From Pelobates cultripes (Eukaryota > Chordata > Amphibia > Anura > Pelobatidae), in assembly GCA_933207985.1 (NCBI GenBank), contig OW240914.1, positions 129,671,047 to 129,735,046 on the forward strand: 64,000 bases of DNA, in the 5' to 3' direction. The position numbers were made by a program, and so were the translations under genes. This document shows, piece by piece, positions 1 to 10,461 of the stretch; the first letter of the stretch is position 1; each line of letters begins with the position of its first letter. The notes under the pieces are model-generated. The model saw only the letters and a program-made list of their open reading frames with translations. It did no database searches and was not told where the DNA came from.

Positions 1-1171
1 AAGCCGACCACCAAGTTGAATTCTTTGTATCATCATCATAAGCTTTTTGCCCTAGACAAGTTAATTCTCCTACAGAAGTATTATACATCATTCCTTTCCT
101 CGCTATGCAAACATACCCTATGATGGAGGTCTTCAATCTCCACTCAGATTTACCTCTAACACTCATATGATAGTCGGCTTGTGTAGATATTAATTGGTCA
201 ACTGCCTCAGAACCGGACATTACCTCCTTTGCTTCCCAAGGCCATTGGTCTCCCATGTTAGTACCTCCACACACATAGCAGTTGGTAACATTAAGACTAC
301 CGGCAATACTCTCGGCTAAATCAATGAACAAGTTTTTAGCATTATGGGGGATCTTATTATCTATGCTCATCTCTTCATAAAAGGAATGGTATACTTGATG
401 AGTTTGGGAGGTTACCGTATCAGTCTCTATCCCTATAAACAATATTGTCCCAGGGTCTAAACCCGTCCCATATATTTGAAACCCAAATAAATTACCATAT
501 TTATCTAAGAACTTGTCAGGGTTATTTATAAGTATATGGATTGGATTGCATTCCATAGACTTACAATATGGATTAGTAGGCAACTTAGTCACAATCATGT
601 CCTTGTCTGCTGTCTGTCCCCAAGTCGCCCACCCCACACAAGACCAATATGGGCAGAAGTTATAATCTCTATTTGGGCATCTTGGACTTACATATTTATT
701 TTTACTACTGGGACAAATATATTTATCGTTAGACCCATACGTCCTCTCCCATCTAAGATCCCCACATACATTCCACGGCTTTCTACCACTTGATATTGCT
801 TTACACGCATCAAATAGCAGAGCACCTGAAGAATATACGGATTTTAATACCGTCTTATTAATTAGGGTCCCCTGAGAATCTCCATTTCTGAGAGTCAACC
901 AAATTGTACGGGGTTGATACTCAGGACTGAAGCACTTAGGTTCTCCTACTCCTAAATGACACACACTATATTCTATATTTAAGTATCTACATCTTGATAC
1001 ATCTCCTTTACACTCATATTGCGAATGCCAAATTAGGGTCTGGGATATATGGTTACCTGTTCTTGTAGTCTTAATGCATACCTCACAGCTAGGAGTGTTG
1101 GTACCTCTACCTTCCTGAATATAAAAATACACATAAATAAACATTATTAAAAATACATCTTTCGTCGTCAT
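1..1171 (-). CDS. env: Env surface subunit of the tRNA-Gly ERV, runs off the left edge
   Basis: An ATG at 1171 opens a frame that stays open for about 390 codons to the window edge. It starts with a hydrophobic stretch fitting a signal peptide and continues as a cysteine-rich ectodomain. A CYVC motif inside a CVCGG-like context matches the CXXC of gamma-type surface subunits, which are disulfide-linked to TM. It aligns over its whole length with the more damaged env at 47.7-49.7 kb. The transmembrane subunit of this copy lies outside the window. The start was chosen because it is the first ATG downstream of pol and is followed by the hydrophobic leader. Confidence 0.85.
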   Translation of the reverse strand, partial: MTTKDVFLIMFIYVYFYIQEGRGTNTPSCEVCIKTTRTGNHISQTLIWHSQYECKGDVSRCRYLNIEYSVCHLGVGEPKCFSPEYQPRTIWLTLRNGDSQGTLINKTVLKSVYSSGALLFDACKAISSGRKPWNVCGDLRWERTYGSNDKYICPSSKNKYVSPRCPNRDYNFCPYWSCVGWATWGQTADKDMIVTKLPTNPYCKSMECNPIHILINNPDKFLDKYGNLFGFQIYGTGLDPGTILFIGIETDTVTSQTHQVYHSFYEEMSIDNKIPHNAKNLFIDLAESIAGSLNVTNCYVCGGTNMGDQWPWEAKEVMSGSEAVDQLISTQADYHMSVRGKSEWRLKTSIIGYVCIARKGMMYNTSVGELTCLGQKAYDDDTKNSTWWSA

Positions 1172-1377
1172 CCTCAGTCTTCGTCCGTGCGAAGGCACCT
1201 CAGCTTCCAGGATGTAAGGGCTGCAGGGAATGGAGTTCTGCTCGTCTTCACAGGGGTCCCCTCAAGACTTTCCCTGACTTATACACTCGTTGGTGAGTGG
1301 ACAGGCTTTATTATGGCCTTCTCACTCACTTACCAAGTCTCTGAAACAATAAAATTTGTAATCTACAAGGTTCCTCG
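1172..1377 (-). other. Untranslated gap between pol stop and env start
   Basis: About 206 bp lie between the pol stop codon and the env ATG, so the two genes do not overlap as they do in many gammaretroviruses. The second ERV has a recognisably similar segment at about 49700-49935. An env splice acceptor presumably lies here or in the end of pol, but none was assigned. Confidence 0.5.
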
Positions 1378-3991
1378 TCACTCCGACTGAGTCGTGCGTT
1401 TTAACCGGATCTTGCAGGGATTCTCTGGATTTGCTGTAACTTGCCAGGAATCGGCTGCTGCTGGTTTAACCCTGGAGTGATGTATCCACGGAGCCACTTC
1501 GGCTACTTTTATCGCTGTAGGGGTAGACAGAAGAACAACATAAGGACCTCTCCACTTGGGCCCTAACGGCACATTATTCCACTCTTTAATCCACACTTGG
1601 TCGCCTGGGTGGTAACTATGAATTGGGGGATAAATATTCACAGGTAATCTATCTTGTACCCATTTCTGTACCTCCTCCATAGTCTTACCCAACTCTACAA
1701 CCTGCTGCCGGGTAATTCCTTCTCCCAACTGACTCAAATCCCCCCTTAAGTTACCAAGCACGGGAGGTGGTCGCCCGTACATGATTTCAAAAGGAGAGAG
1801 GCCCATCCTTCTGGTAGGTGTACTACGGATTCGCAATAGAGCTATGGGCAAGAGAACGTTCCACTTAAGTTGGGTTTCCTGACACATTTTAGCCAACTGA
1901 TTCTTAATAGTTCTATTCATTCTCTCTACCTTACCAGAACTCTGGGGTCTATATGCCGTATGAAGCCTCCACTTTATACCAAGCATATGAGTCAATTGTT
2001 GTAGGCACTGATGAACAAAAGCTGGACCATTGTCCGATCCTATAGAGCAGGGTAGTCCATATCGGGGTATTATTTCTCGTAGCAGGAATCTCACGACTTC
2101 TCCTGCTTTCTCTGTACGAGTAGGACATGCTTCTACCCAGCCTGAATAGGTGCACACCACTACCAGCAGGTAGCGATGTCCACCCGATTTAGGCATCACT
2201 GTATAGTCAATTTGTAAATCGGACATGGGAAGTCCCCCCATAAACTGGACTCCTGGTGGCTTTACTGGTCCTTGTCTTGCATTATTTTTAGCACACGTTA
2301 CACATCTACGTACAATGGCCTGAGTCAAGTTGGACAATCTTGGTATGTAGAAATGTTTTCTGAGAGATTCTTCTGTACTGTCTCTCCCAGAATGTGTCCC
2401 GTTATGATAGTTTTGGACAATTTCTACCGCTAGTGATGCTGGAATAACTATTCTTCCATCTTCTAACTGATACCATTTGTTCTCCAAATACTTTCCAGGT
2501 TCAGTCCTTAACCACTCCTCTTCTTGAGCTGTATAAATTGGAGTCCATTGAGACAGTGGAGTTGGTATAAGAGCAGCTATATGCCCCACATATTCCTGTC
2601 TTCCTGATTCAGCAGCACGCTTAGCTGCACTATCTGCCATCCGATTCCCTTTGGTTACATCACCATCTCCTCTCAGATGCGCCCGACAATGTATAATACC
2701 GACTTCTTTCGGCTCCCACACTGCTTCCAATAGTTGTAGGATCTCAGCTGCGTATTTGATTTCTTTGCCTTCTGAATTCAATAGTCCTCTTTCTTTATAC
2801 AAAGCTCCGTGGGCATGAGTGGTTAAAAACGCATACTTGGAGTCCGTGTAGATGTTCACTCTTAAACCTTCAGCCAATTGTAACGCTCGTGTCAGTGCTA
2901 TCAATTCTGCCTTTTGTGCTGATGTTCCTTTTGCCAGTGGCCGAGCTTCTATCACCTTGTCTATCGTTGTTACTGCATATCCTGCATAGCGGATCCCTTC
3001 TTTTACATAACTACTGCCGTCGGTGTAATATTGAACATCAGGGTTCTGGATGGGAAAATCACGAAGATCTGGTCTACTTGAAAATACTTCATCCATTACT
3101 TCCAAACAATCATGTTGACTTTCAGTAGGTTGTGGCAAAAGGGTAGCTGGATTTAAGGTATTTACAGTCTCTAAATGCACTCTTGGGTTTTCACACAACA
3201 TTGCTTGATACTTGGTCATACGGCTGTTACTAAACCAATGATTTCCTTTGTAATCCAACAACGTCTGTACTGCATGTGGAACTCGTACATAAAGTTCTTG
3301 ACCCAGAGTGAGTTTATCGGCTTCAGCTACTAGCAGGGCGGCTGCAGCTACAGCTCTTAGACAAGGTGGAAGTCCGCTGGCCACTGCATCCAGTTGCTTA
3401 GACATGTAGGCAACAGGTCTTTGCCATGATCCCAAGTACTGTGTCAATACTCCCACAGCCATTCTTCTTTGCTCATGTACATACAGGTAGAATGGCCGTG
3501 TGTGGTCAGGTAGACCTAATGCTGGGGCACTCATCAAAGCCCTCTTCACATCTTCGAATGCCGTTTGCTGTTCTTGAGTCCATAAGAAGGGGTCGTGCTC
3601 TGTACCTTTGATAGCTGCATACAGAGGTTTTGCCAGTATCGCGTAGCTGGGAATCCATATCCTACAGAAGCCTGCTGCCCCCAAGAATTCTCGCACTTGT
3701 CTTCTATTCCTGGGTATCGGTATTTGGCACACAGCTTCTTTTCTCTCTGGCCCCATAATTCTTTGACCTTCAGAGATATGGAATCCCAGATATTTGACAG
3801 TTGGCAAACACAACTGAGCCTTCCTTCTTGACACCTTGTATCCTGCCTTCCAGAGAATGTGTAGTAGATCGTGCGTTGCTTGCTGACATACTTCCTTTGT
3901 AACTGCTGCTATCAACAAGTCATCTACATATTGTAATAATACACACTCTCCTGGGATAGACTCGAAATCTAGTAGATCTTGACTTAGAGCT
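1378..3991 (-). pseudogene. pol: pol, 3' part: RT from the YVDD motif, RNase H, integrase (tRNA-Gly ERV)
   Basis: This is the downstream half of pol, cut off from its upstream half by the Ty3 insertion. The frame is open from the insertion border to the stop at 1378. It contains the RT active-site YVDD near 3930, the thumb/connection region, an RNase H domain with YTDGS near 3030, the integrase HHCC zinc-binding motif near 2390-2300, the catalytic D (DYT), D (SDNGPA) and E (GKVER), and a gamma-type C-terminal domain rich in W, G and P. All catalytic residues inspected are present. Translation from the provirus is blocked only by the nested element and the gag frameshift. Confidence 0.92.
3987..3991 (+). 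repeat. Target-site duplication GAGCT, left copy
   Basis: GAGCT abuts the left LTR of the Ty3 element and recurs at 9483-9487 after its right LTR. Five bases is the usual duplication for Ty3/gypsy integrases. Confidence 0.9.
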
Positions 3992-4661
3992 TGTAATACT
4001 TATTTTGTAATATTTCTTTAATTGGAACTCAACTGCAGCATTTCTTGGTTGCAACAACAATAAGGTTCACCTCCTTTTATATTGGTATGAAACTATGGTC
4101 ACTGTACCTTTAAATATCCATGTAGGTAAAATTAGGCTTTGTAGCAATCCCTTATGAGTAAGAGGAATAATTAGACAAAGTGACACTTTAGTGAGTTTTA
4201 GATACTGTGTAATATAAATAATAGTAATTGACTTGTTTGGTAAAAGTATTACTTAACTTAAAGGCAGTTCTGGCACTGGAAGGGTTAATTCACCCAATGA
4301 AGGAGAAATTAGAAGTCCGTTTCAACAAGCTGAGAACTAGGAGTGGAGAGTGGGGAAGTCCGTTTTAACAAGCCGAGGTCTGGGAGTGGAGAAGGTAGAA
4401 TTCAGAGTTACAAGCCGAGGTCTAGAAGTGGAGAAGGTAGAAATCCGTTTACAAGCCGAGGTATAGAAGTGGAGCAGGTAGGATCAGAAGTAGAGCAGCT
4501 GATCTTCATGCAGCACCTGTGCGAATAATCCAGCCCTTTGAATCTGGCGCGGTCCTCCTAAGTATCGTGGAGGGACCGCGTCAGAGAAAGGGGCGGGGCT
4601 GAGCGCCGTGAACCCGGAAGTGGGTTCCGGCGATAAATTACATGCCATGCTATACCTGACA
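3992..4661 (-). repeat. 3' LTR of the Ty3/sushi element (670 bp)
   Basis: The LTR starts TGTCAGG and ends TTACA on the minus strand. It contains tandem units of about 41 bp (with CAAGCCGAGG and GTGGAGAAGG) between about 4360 and 4490, and a GC-box-rich segment with GGGGCGGGG near 4590. No TATA box is evident. Confidence 0.95.
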
Positions 4662-4674
4662 GTACCCCCTTCCC
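4662..4674 (-). promoter_or_regulatory. Polypurine tract of the Ty3/sushi element
   Basis: On the minus strand GGGAAGGGGGTAC abuts the 3' LTR. This is the expected place and composition for the primer of plus-strand DNA synthesis. Confidence 0.75.
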
Positions 4675-4695
4675 ATGGGGCATCCTCTGGGTGCA

Positions 4696-4968
4696 CTATT
4701 TCGGTTTGGAGGGATAGCGTTTGTGAAAGGCAGTAACTAACCTCCTAGCATGTACATTAGATGAATCTTCCCAAGTGTCTTCATCAACTCCATAACCTTT
4801 CCATCTGATAAGGTATTGTAAGGAGCCACGGTGGACACGAGAATCCAAAATTTTGTGAATTTCATATTCTTCTTCACCTTGGACAATGATAGGTTCAGGA
4901 GTTGTTACTATTTCTCTATAAAAAGGATCAGGGATGTGTGGTAATATTCCTTGAAGAGAGCCAGACAA
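4696..4968 (-). pseudogene. Chromodomain at the C-terminus of Ty3/sushi Pol
   Basis: This 90-codon frame ends in a canonical chromodomain, with a YEIHKIL strand, a LIRWKGY core and a DTWED segment followed by a C-terminal helix. The aromatic residues that form the methyl-lysine cage (Y, W, W) are visible. In chromoviruses this module tethers integrase to heterochromatin marks. It is out of frame with the preceding integrase and the linker region is missing, so this copy could not make the fusion. Confidence 0.9.
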
Positions 4969-5809
4969 GATCCCCTACCTTGTAAGGAGGAGGAATTCTT
5001 CTATTATTGTCAAAAAACTTTTTCTGGTTATGTTGGGCAAGTTGAAGATTCTCCCGTAATTTGAGAAATAGAGAAGACATAAATTCGTTTTTTGATGTAA
5101 CAGTAGGATTGGATGAAGTAATGGTTTGGATGGGGAATGAAGACGGATGAAAACCATAGTTGGAGAAGAAAGGAGTCATTTTCGTACTAGAATGAATGGT
5201 ATTATTGTAAGAAAATTCGGCCATAGGTAACCATGTGGTCCAGTCATCTTGGAGGTATGAACAATAACATCGAAGATATTGTTCCAAACATTGATTAACC
5301 CTTTCTGTTTGCCCATTAGTTTGGGGATGATAAGCGGAAGAGAGTTTGCGTTGAATTTGAAGGGAGAGACACATCTCTTTCCAGAATTTGGAGGTAAATT
5401 GTGTCCCCCTATCAGAAATAATTTCTTCAGGAAGACCATGAAGTTTCACAATATTGTCAATAAAGACCTTAGACAATTCTACAGAGGAGGGTAATTTTTT
5501 AAAGGAAATGAAATGGGACATTTTTGTGAAGCGATCCACAACGACAAGAATAGTGGTGAAATGTTGAGAAGGTGGAAGATCAACGATAAAATCCATAGAA
5601 ATGGATTGCCAAGGTTTTTCTGGAATAGGTAAGTTAAGTAGTAATCCAAAAGGTTGATTATGTTCTGGTTTAGACCTTTGACAGATAGGACATGTTTTGA
5701 CATATAATTCAATGGTTCTATCCTGGCGAGGCCACCAATAATATCGTGAAGTTAGTTCAAGTGTTTTCTTTATTCCAGGATGTCCAGCTAGGGGGGAATC
5801 ATGAACCAT
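4928..5809 (-). pseudogene. Integrase of the Ty3/sushi element, C-terminus truncated
   Basis: The frame shows the zinc-binding HHCC (a histidine pair in a HDSPLAGHPG context, then CPIC), and the D,D-35-E core with MDFIVDLP, SDRGTQF and NGQTERVNQ. It ends shortly after VGDLVWLSS, where related elements continue with a conserved linker to the chromodomain. A deletion with frame change near 4960 explains this. Its upstream end overlaps the tail of the gag-pol frame because of a frameshift near 5880, so the 5809 boundary marks the open frame and is not a true start. Confidence 0.9.
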
Positions 5810-8751
5810 CTTAAGTAATTTATTCCTAAGAATGGGAGGAATATAAATTCTATTTTTAAAATAAAATAGACCATCCTTTTTGTTAGTATAGGTGTTTTGG
5901 GAAGTTCAAGATCCTTCTGATTCAAATTCTTTATGTCATCATGAAGAGAAGAGAGGATTCCTATTATTTTGGTAGAAGGATAATCATCAGTAGTAGTTTT
6001 AGAAGGAATTCGAGAAAGAGCGTCAGCCTTTTTATTTCTATTTCCAGGTCTGTATATTAATTGGAAGTTAAATCGGTTAAAAAATAGGTTCCATCTAACT
6101 TGTCTAGCTGTAAGGGTTTTGTTAGTATAGAGATATTCAAGATTTTTATGGTCAGTATAAACTATTATAGGTTGTTTTGTATCTTCCAGAAGATGACGCC
6201 AATTTTCGAAGGCAGCTTTAACACTTAATAATTCTTTTTCACCAATAGGATAATTTTTTTCAGCAGAGCTCAAGGATCTTGAAAAAAAGGCAACTGGATG
6301 AAGTGGATCTTGTGGAGTCTTTTGTTGAGAAAGAACTGCTCCGATGGCTGCATCTGATGCATCAACTTCAAGAACATATAGGAATGTTGGATTAGGTAGT
6401 TGTAGAATAGGTGCAGTTGTAAATCTTTTTTTTAATTCGTCGAAGGCTGTTTGTGCATCTTTATTCCAATTAAAAGGACGTTTACTACTGTTGAGGAGGT
6501 TAAGAGGATGTGATACATCCGAATAGTTTCTAATAAATTTTCTATAGAAGTTTGCAAATCCAAGAAAACGTTGTAATTCTTTTGTAGTAGTAGGAGCAGG
6601 CCAATCAATAATACATTTGATTTTGGAATTATCCATCTTCAAAGAATGAGGTGAAATAATGTATCCTAGAAAAGAGAATTCAGTAACCTCAAAAAGGCAT
6701 TTTTCTGGTTTAGCGTATAATTTATGAGTTCTCAGTCTAGATAGAACCCATCTAACATGCTTCCTATGTTCATCCAAATTGTTAGAATATATTAAGATAT
6801 CATCTAAGTAGATAATAACACATACATCCAGAAGATCTCTAAAGATATCATTGATAAAATGTTGAAATGTTGCAGGGGCATTACAGAGCCCGAAAGGCAT
6901 CACTAGATATTCGTAGAGACCATATCTTGTCCGGAAGGCGGTTTTCCATTCATCATCCTGTTTTATTCTAATGAGGTTATATGCGCCTCGAAGGTCGAGT
7001 TTAGTGAATATAGTTGCAGTTCTTAACCTTTCAATTAATTCATTTATTAGTGGAAGAGGATAACGATTTTTAATAGTTATTTTATTTAAGGCTCTGTAAT
7101 CTATAATAGGACGGATGGTTTGGTCTTTATTCTTCACAAAGAAAATACTAGAAGCAGCAGGAGAGGTCGAGGGTCTGATGAACCCTTTGCGTAAATTTTC
7201 ATTAAGATATTCTTTTAAAATTTCTAACTCCTTTTCAGAGAGTGGATAAATATGACCATAAGGAATAGGAGCTCCGGGTATGAGATCTATTGGGCAATCA
7301 TATACCCGATGAGGAGGAAGTGTTTCCGCTTCTTTTTTACAAAAGACATCTGCAAAATCGGAGTAGAATGGAGGTATAACTGGTTCTACAGTAGTTTGGA
7401 GAATAGGAATGTGTTGTAAGCACGTTTTTTTACAGAAATCAGAAGCAAAGGAGATGGAGAAGGGAGACCACTTAATTAAAGGATCATGGTTTTTTAACCA
7501 ATTAATTCCTAGAATGACGGGATAAAGTGGAGATTTAATAATATCAAATGTAATGAATTCGAAATGTACGTTGTTGGTAATCATTCTTAGAGGGATTGTT
7601 TCATCTTTGATGGGTCCTGAGGATATAAATGAACCGTCAATAACTCTGATTGGAATAAAGTTGGTTTTTTGAACACAAGGAATTTTATTTTTTGAAACAA
7701 AAGAAAAATCAAGAAAAGTTCCATTAGCACCAGAATCAATGATGGCCTCAGTCACGATTCTTTTTGTATCCCACTGTAATATGAGAGATATAGAAAAATA
7801 AGTAGATGCTTTTCTTTTTTGAAAAACGTTCAATATAGAGGTAGATGAATGAAGCTTACCACCTTTTGAATGTTTCAGTAGAGGACATTCGGAAATTAGA
7901 TGTTCATTCGAAGCACAATACATACATAAGTTTAGTTGTCTCCTTCTTATTCTTTCTTCAGAAGTAAGAGGACTTTTTATTATACCTACTTCCATAGGTT
8001 CAGTTTGTGGAGGAATTTTTTCAGGTAGTTTTAGAGTAGTGAAAGGTTTTCTCCAGGTAGAATTAGTAAGAACCCTTTCAGCTTTTCTTTCTCTTAGACG
8101 TCTATCAATACTGATAGACAGTTGAATCAATGCATTTAAGGTAGGAGGAAGTTCTGTACGAGAGAGTTCATCTTTCACAGCTTCAGATAATCCGAGACGG
8201 AATTGATTGCGTAAAGTAATGTCATTCCATTGGGTTTCTGTAGCCCATCTTTTGAATTCTGCAATATAATCTTCAACAGGTCTATTCTTTTGGTGTAATG
8301 TTCTGATGGTTAAATCAGCAGTAGTTTGTTTAAAAGGATCTTCATATAATAAAGACATAGCTTCAAAGAACTCATCCAATGAATCTAATATGGGATCATC
8401 ATTTTCCAAAAAGGAATGGGCCCAGGCCATAGGTTCACCTCTTAAAAAAGAGATCACTGAACAGACTTTGGATCTTTCGGTGGGATAAGATCTAGGTTTT
8501 AAAGCTATTAGTAGTTTGCAAGAATTCAAAAACTCTCTGTACTTTGTTCTATCTCCATAAAATTTTTCTGGATTACAGACAGCAGGATCACCAGCCGATT
8601 GAAGAGCGGCATGAGGAAGATGACCTTGAATGTCTCTAACATAGGTTAATATTCTCTCATTTGTAATTTGCAGTTCCTGTAACCCTTGAGCAATCGTATC
8701 CACTCTATTGGTTAGGGCAGAAACTTGAGAGTTAATATCTGCTGGTTCCAT
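5788..8751 (-). pseudogene. Gag-protease-RT-RNase H polyprotein of the Ty3/sushi element
   Basis: This is a single 987-codon frame starting at an ATG only 20 nt inside the 5' LTR. The N-terminal part is gag-like, with a coiled-coil start and a central capsid-like helical region. One CCHC knuckle (CMYC...H...C) lies near residue 275, and the protease motif DSGANG near 337. RT carries YLDDIL near 646, and RNase H follows with VDASD and YTDHK. Gag and Pol are fused in one frame, as in Tf1/sushi elements. The last roughly 30 residues are frameshifted at an A-run near 5880, separating it from integrase. Confidence 0.93.
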
Positions 8752-8758
8752 TGAATTT

Positions 8759-8771
8759 GGCTGGATTATTC
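8759..8771 (-). promoter_or_regulatory. Primer-binding site of the Ty3/sushi element, self-complementary to the LTR
   Basis: Directly inside the 5' LTR the minus strand reads GAATAATCCAGCC. It does not begin with TGG as tRNA-primed sites do. It is the exact 13-nt reverse complement of GGCTGGATTATTC in the LTR at 9356-9344. Members of the Tf1/sushi group prime reverse transcription with the folded-back 5' end of their own RNA, and this arrangement fits that mechanism. Confidence 0.8.
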
Positions 8772-9482
8772 TGTAATACTTATTTTGTAATATTTCTTTA
8801 ATTGGAACTCAACTGCAGCATTTCTTGGTTGCAACAACAATAAGGTTCACCTCCTTTTATATTGGTATGAAACTATGGTCACTGTACCTTTAAATATCCA
8901 TGTAGGTAAAATTAGGCTTTGTAGCAATCCCTTATGAGTAAGAGGAATAATTAGACAAAGTGACACTTTAGTGAGTTTTAGATACTGTGTAATATAAATA
9001 ATAGTAATTGACTTGTTTGGTAAAAGTATTACTTAACTTAAAGGCAGTTCTGGCACTGGAAGGGTTAATTCACCCAATGAAGGAGAAATTAGAAGTCCGT
9101 TTCAACAAGCTGAGAACTAGGAGTGGAGAGTGGGGAAGTCCGTTTTAACAAGCCGAGGTCTGGGAGTGGAGAAGGTAGAATTCAGAGTTACAAGCCGAGG
9201 TCTAGGAGTGGAGAAGGTAGAAATCCGTTTACAAGCCGAGGTCGAGAAGTGGAGAAGGTAGAAATCCGTTTACTAGCCGAGGTATAGAAGTGGAGCAGGT
9301 AGGATCAGAAGTAGAGCAGCTGATCTTCATGCAGCACCTGTGCGAATAATCCAGCCCTTTGAATCTGGCGCGGTCCTCCTAAGTATCGTGGAGGGACCGC
9401 GTCAGAAAAAGGGGCGGGGCTGAGCGCCGTGAACCCGGAAGTGGGTTCCGGCGATGAATTACATGCCATGCTATACCTGACA
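8772..9482 (-). repeat. 5' LTR of the Ty3/sushi element (711 bp)
   Basis: This LTR is nearly identical to the one at 3992-4661, with one extra 41-bp internal unit near 9240 and about three substitutions. If the RNA begins at the self-priming sequence near 9356, U3 is only about 126 bp and carries a GGGGCGGGG box, while R-U5 is about 585 bp. Confidence 0.95.
9344..9356 (-). promoter_or_regulatory. Predicted RNA 5' end / self-primer of the Ty3/sushi element
   Basis: The minus strand reads GGCTGGATTATTC, complementary to the primer site at 8771-8759. The same 13-mer occurs in the 3' LTR at about 4525-4537. In self-priming elements the primer is the extreme 5' end of the transcript, so transcription should start at or within a base or two of 9356. 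Confidence 0.65.
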
Positions 9483-10458
9483 GAGCTGAACCAAATAGGG
9501 TAGGTGAATTTTTAAACCCCTGGGGCAATCTTGTCCAGGTCATTTGGCGTTTCGAGCCCGTTACAGCATTTTCCCATTGGAAAGCGAAAATACATTGGCT
9601 TTCTGCGGCAATTCGGAGGCAAAAGAAGGCATCTTTGAGATCTAAGACTGTAAAGTAAGTAGCCCCGCCCGGAATTAAAGCAAGCAGGTTATATGGATTG
9701 GGCACGACTGGATGTATACTAACAACCGCATCATTGACTGCTCTCAAGTCCTGCACAGGTCGATACTCATCTGTACCGGGCTTTTGAACAGGCAGCAATG
9801 GGGTGTTCCAGGGGGAAGTACAGAATTTTAGGATACCATACCGTATGAACTTATCCAGATAAGATTGGATGTTCTTCTTAGCCTTCTGCGGAATATGATA
9901 TTGTCTCAGGCTTACTGGATAAACCCCAAGTTTTAGTTCGATTTTAATAGGTGGAATATTGCGGGCCAGTCCTGGTGGGTTGTTCTCTGCCCAAACTCCT
10001 GGTATGTTAAATAAGGATTCATCACTCCTCGGGTTTTGGCTAGTCAACACTGTATAAAGTCGCCACTCTTCTTCCTTTGGTACGGACAATGTCATAATAC
10101 CTGAGGGTCCATTAAACTTTAAGGATGTTGTTCCATTTGGTAGGAACGTAATCTGCGCTTGTAATTTGGATAGCATATCACGTCCCAGCAATTGGACTGG
10201 ACACTCAGGCATATAAAGGAATTGATGTTTTACTACGTGGCCTCCCAATGTACAGAGTCGACTTTTAAGAACCGGTTTTTCAGCACTTCTTCCAGTTGCT
10301 CCTATTACAGTAATAGTTCTTCCAGATGGAGGAGCAACTTGATTAGTCACCACCGAATGTTCAGCACCAGTGTCGATCATAAACGCACTCCTTTTTCCCC
10401 CTATTGATACATCGACCATAGGCTCCGCTCGACCAAGGGGGATGGAGCCCGGTCGGTA
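9483..10458 (-). pseudogene. pol: pol, 5' part: protease and RT fingers/palm (tRNA-Gly ERV)
   Basis: The frame directly follows the gag UGA stop, in the same frame, and is open to the Ty3 insertion border. It begins with a retroviral protease carrying DTGAEHS near 10370, then a GRDML segment. RT follows with the conserved SPWNTPLLPV, QDLRAVN and PQGFKNSP blocks. The coding sense resumes without loss across the Ty3 element at 3991, so the insertion duplicated five bases and removed nothing. Confidence 0.92.
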
Positions 10459-10461
10459 TCA
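10459..10461 (-). promoter_or_regulatory. In-frame UGA between gag and pol (readthrough stop)
   Basis: Gag ends at a TGA, and the downstream protease frame is in the same reading frame with no other stop. Gamma- and epsilon-like retroviruses make Gag-Pol by stop-codon readthrough, most often at UAG. A UGA here fits the same strategy. Confidence 0.7.

Larger units (their letters stand above)
3992..9482 (-). mobile_element. Ty3/gypsy chromovirus (sushi group), complete with both LTRs
   Basis: A 5.49-kb element is bounded by two near-identical LTRs and a GAGCT duplication. Internal order on the minus strand is a gag-like region with one CCHC knuckle, protease, RT, RNase H, integrase and C-terminal chromodomain. 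That order and the chromodomain define chromoviruses, and the gag style and LTR-adjacent primer site fit the vertebrate sushi/Tf1 group. A frameshift near 5880 and a deletion between integrase and chromodomain near 4960 disable this copy. By eye the LTRs differ by about three substitutions plus one extra 41-bp repeat unit in the right LTR. Confidence 0.95.
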
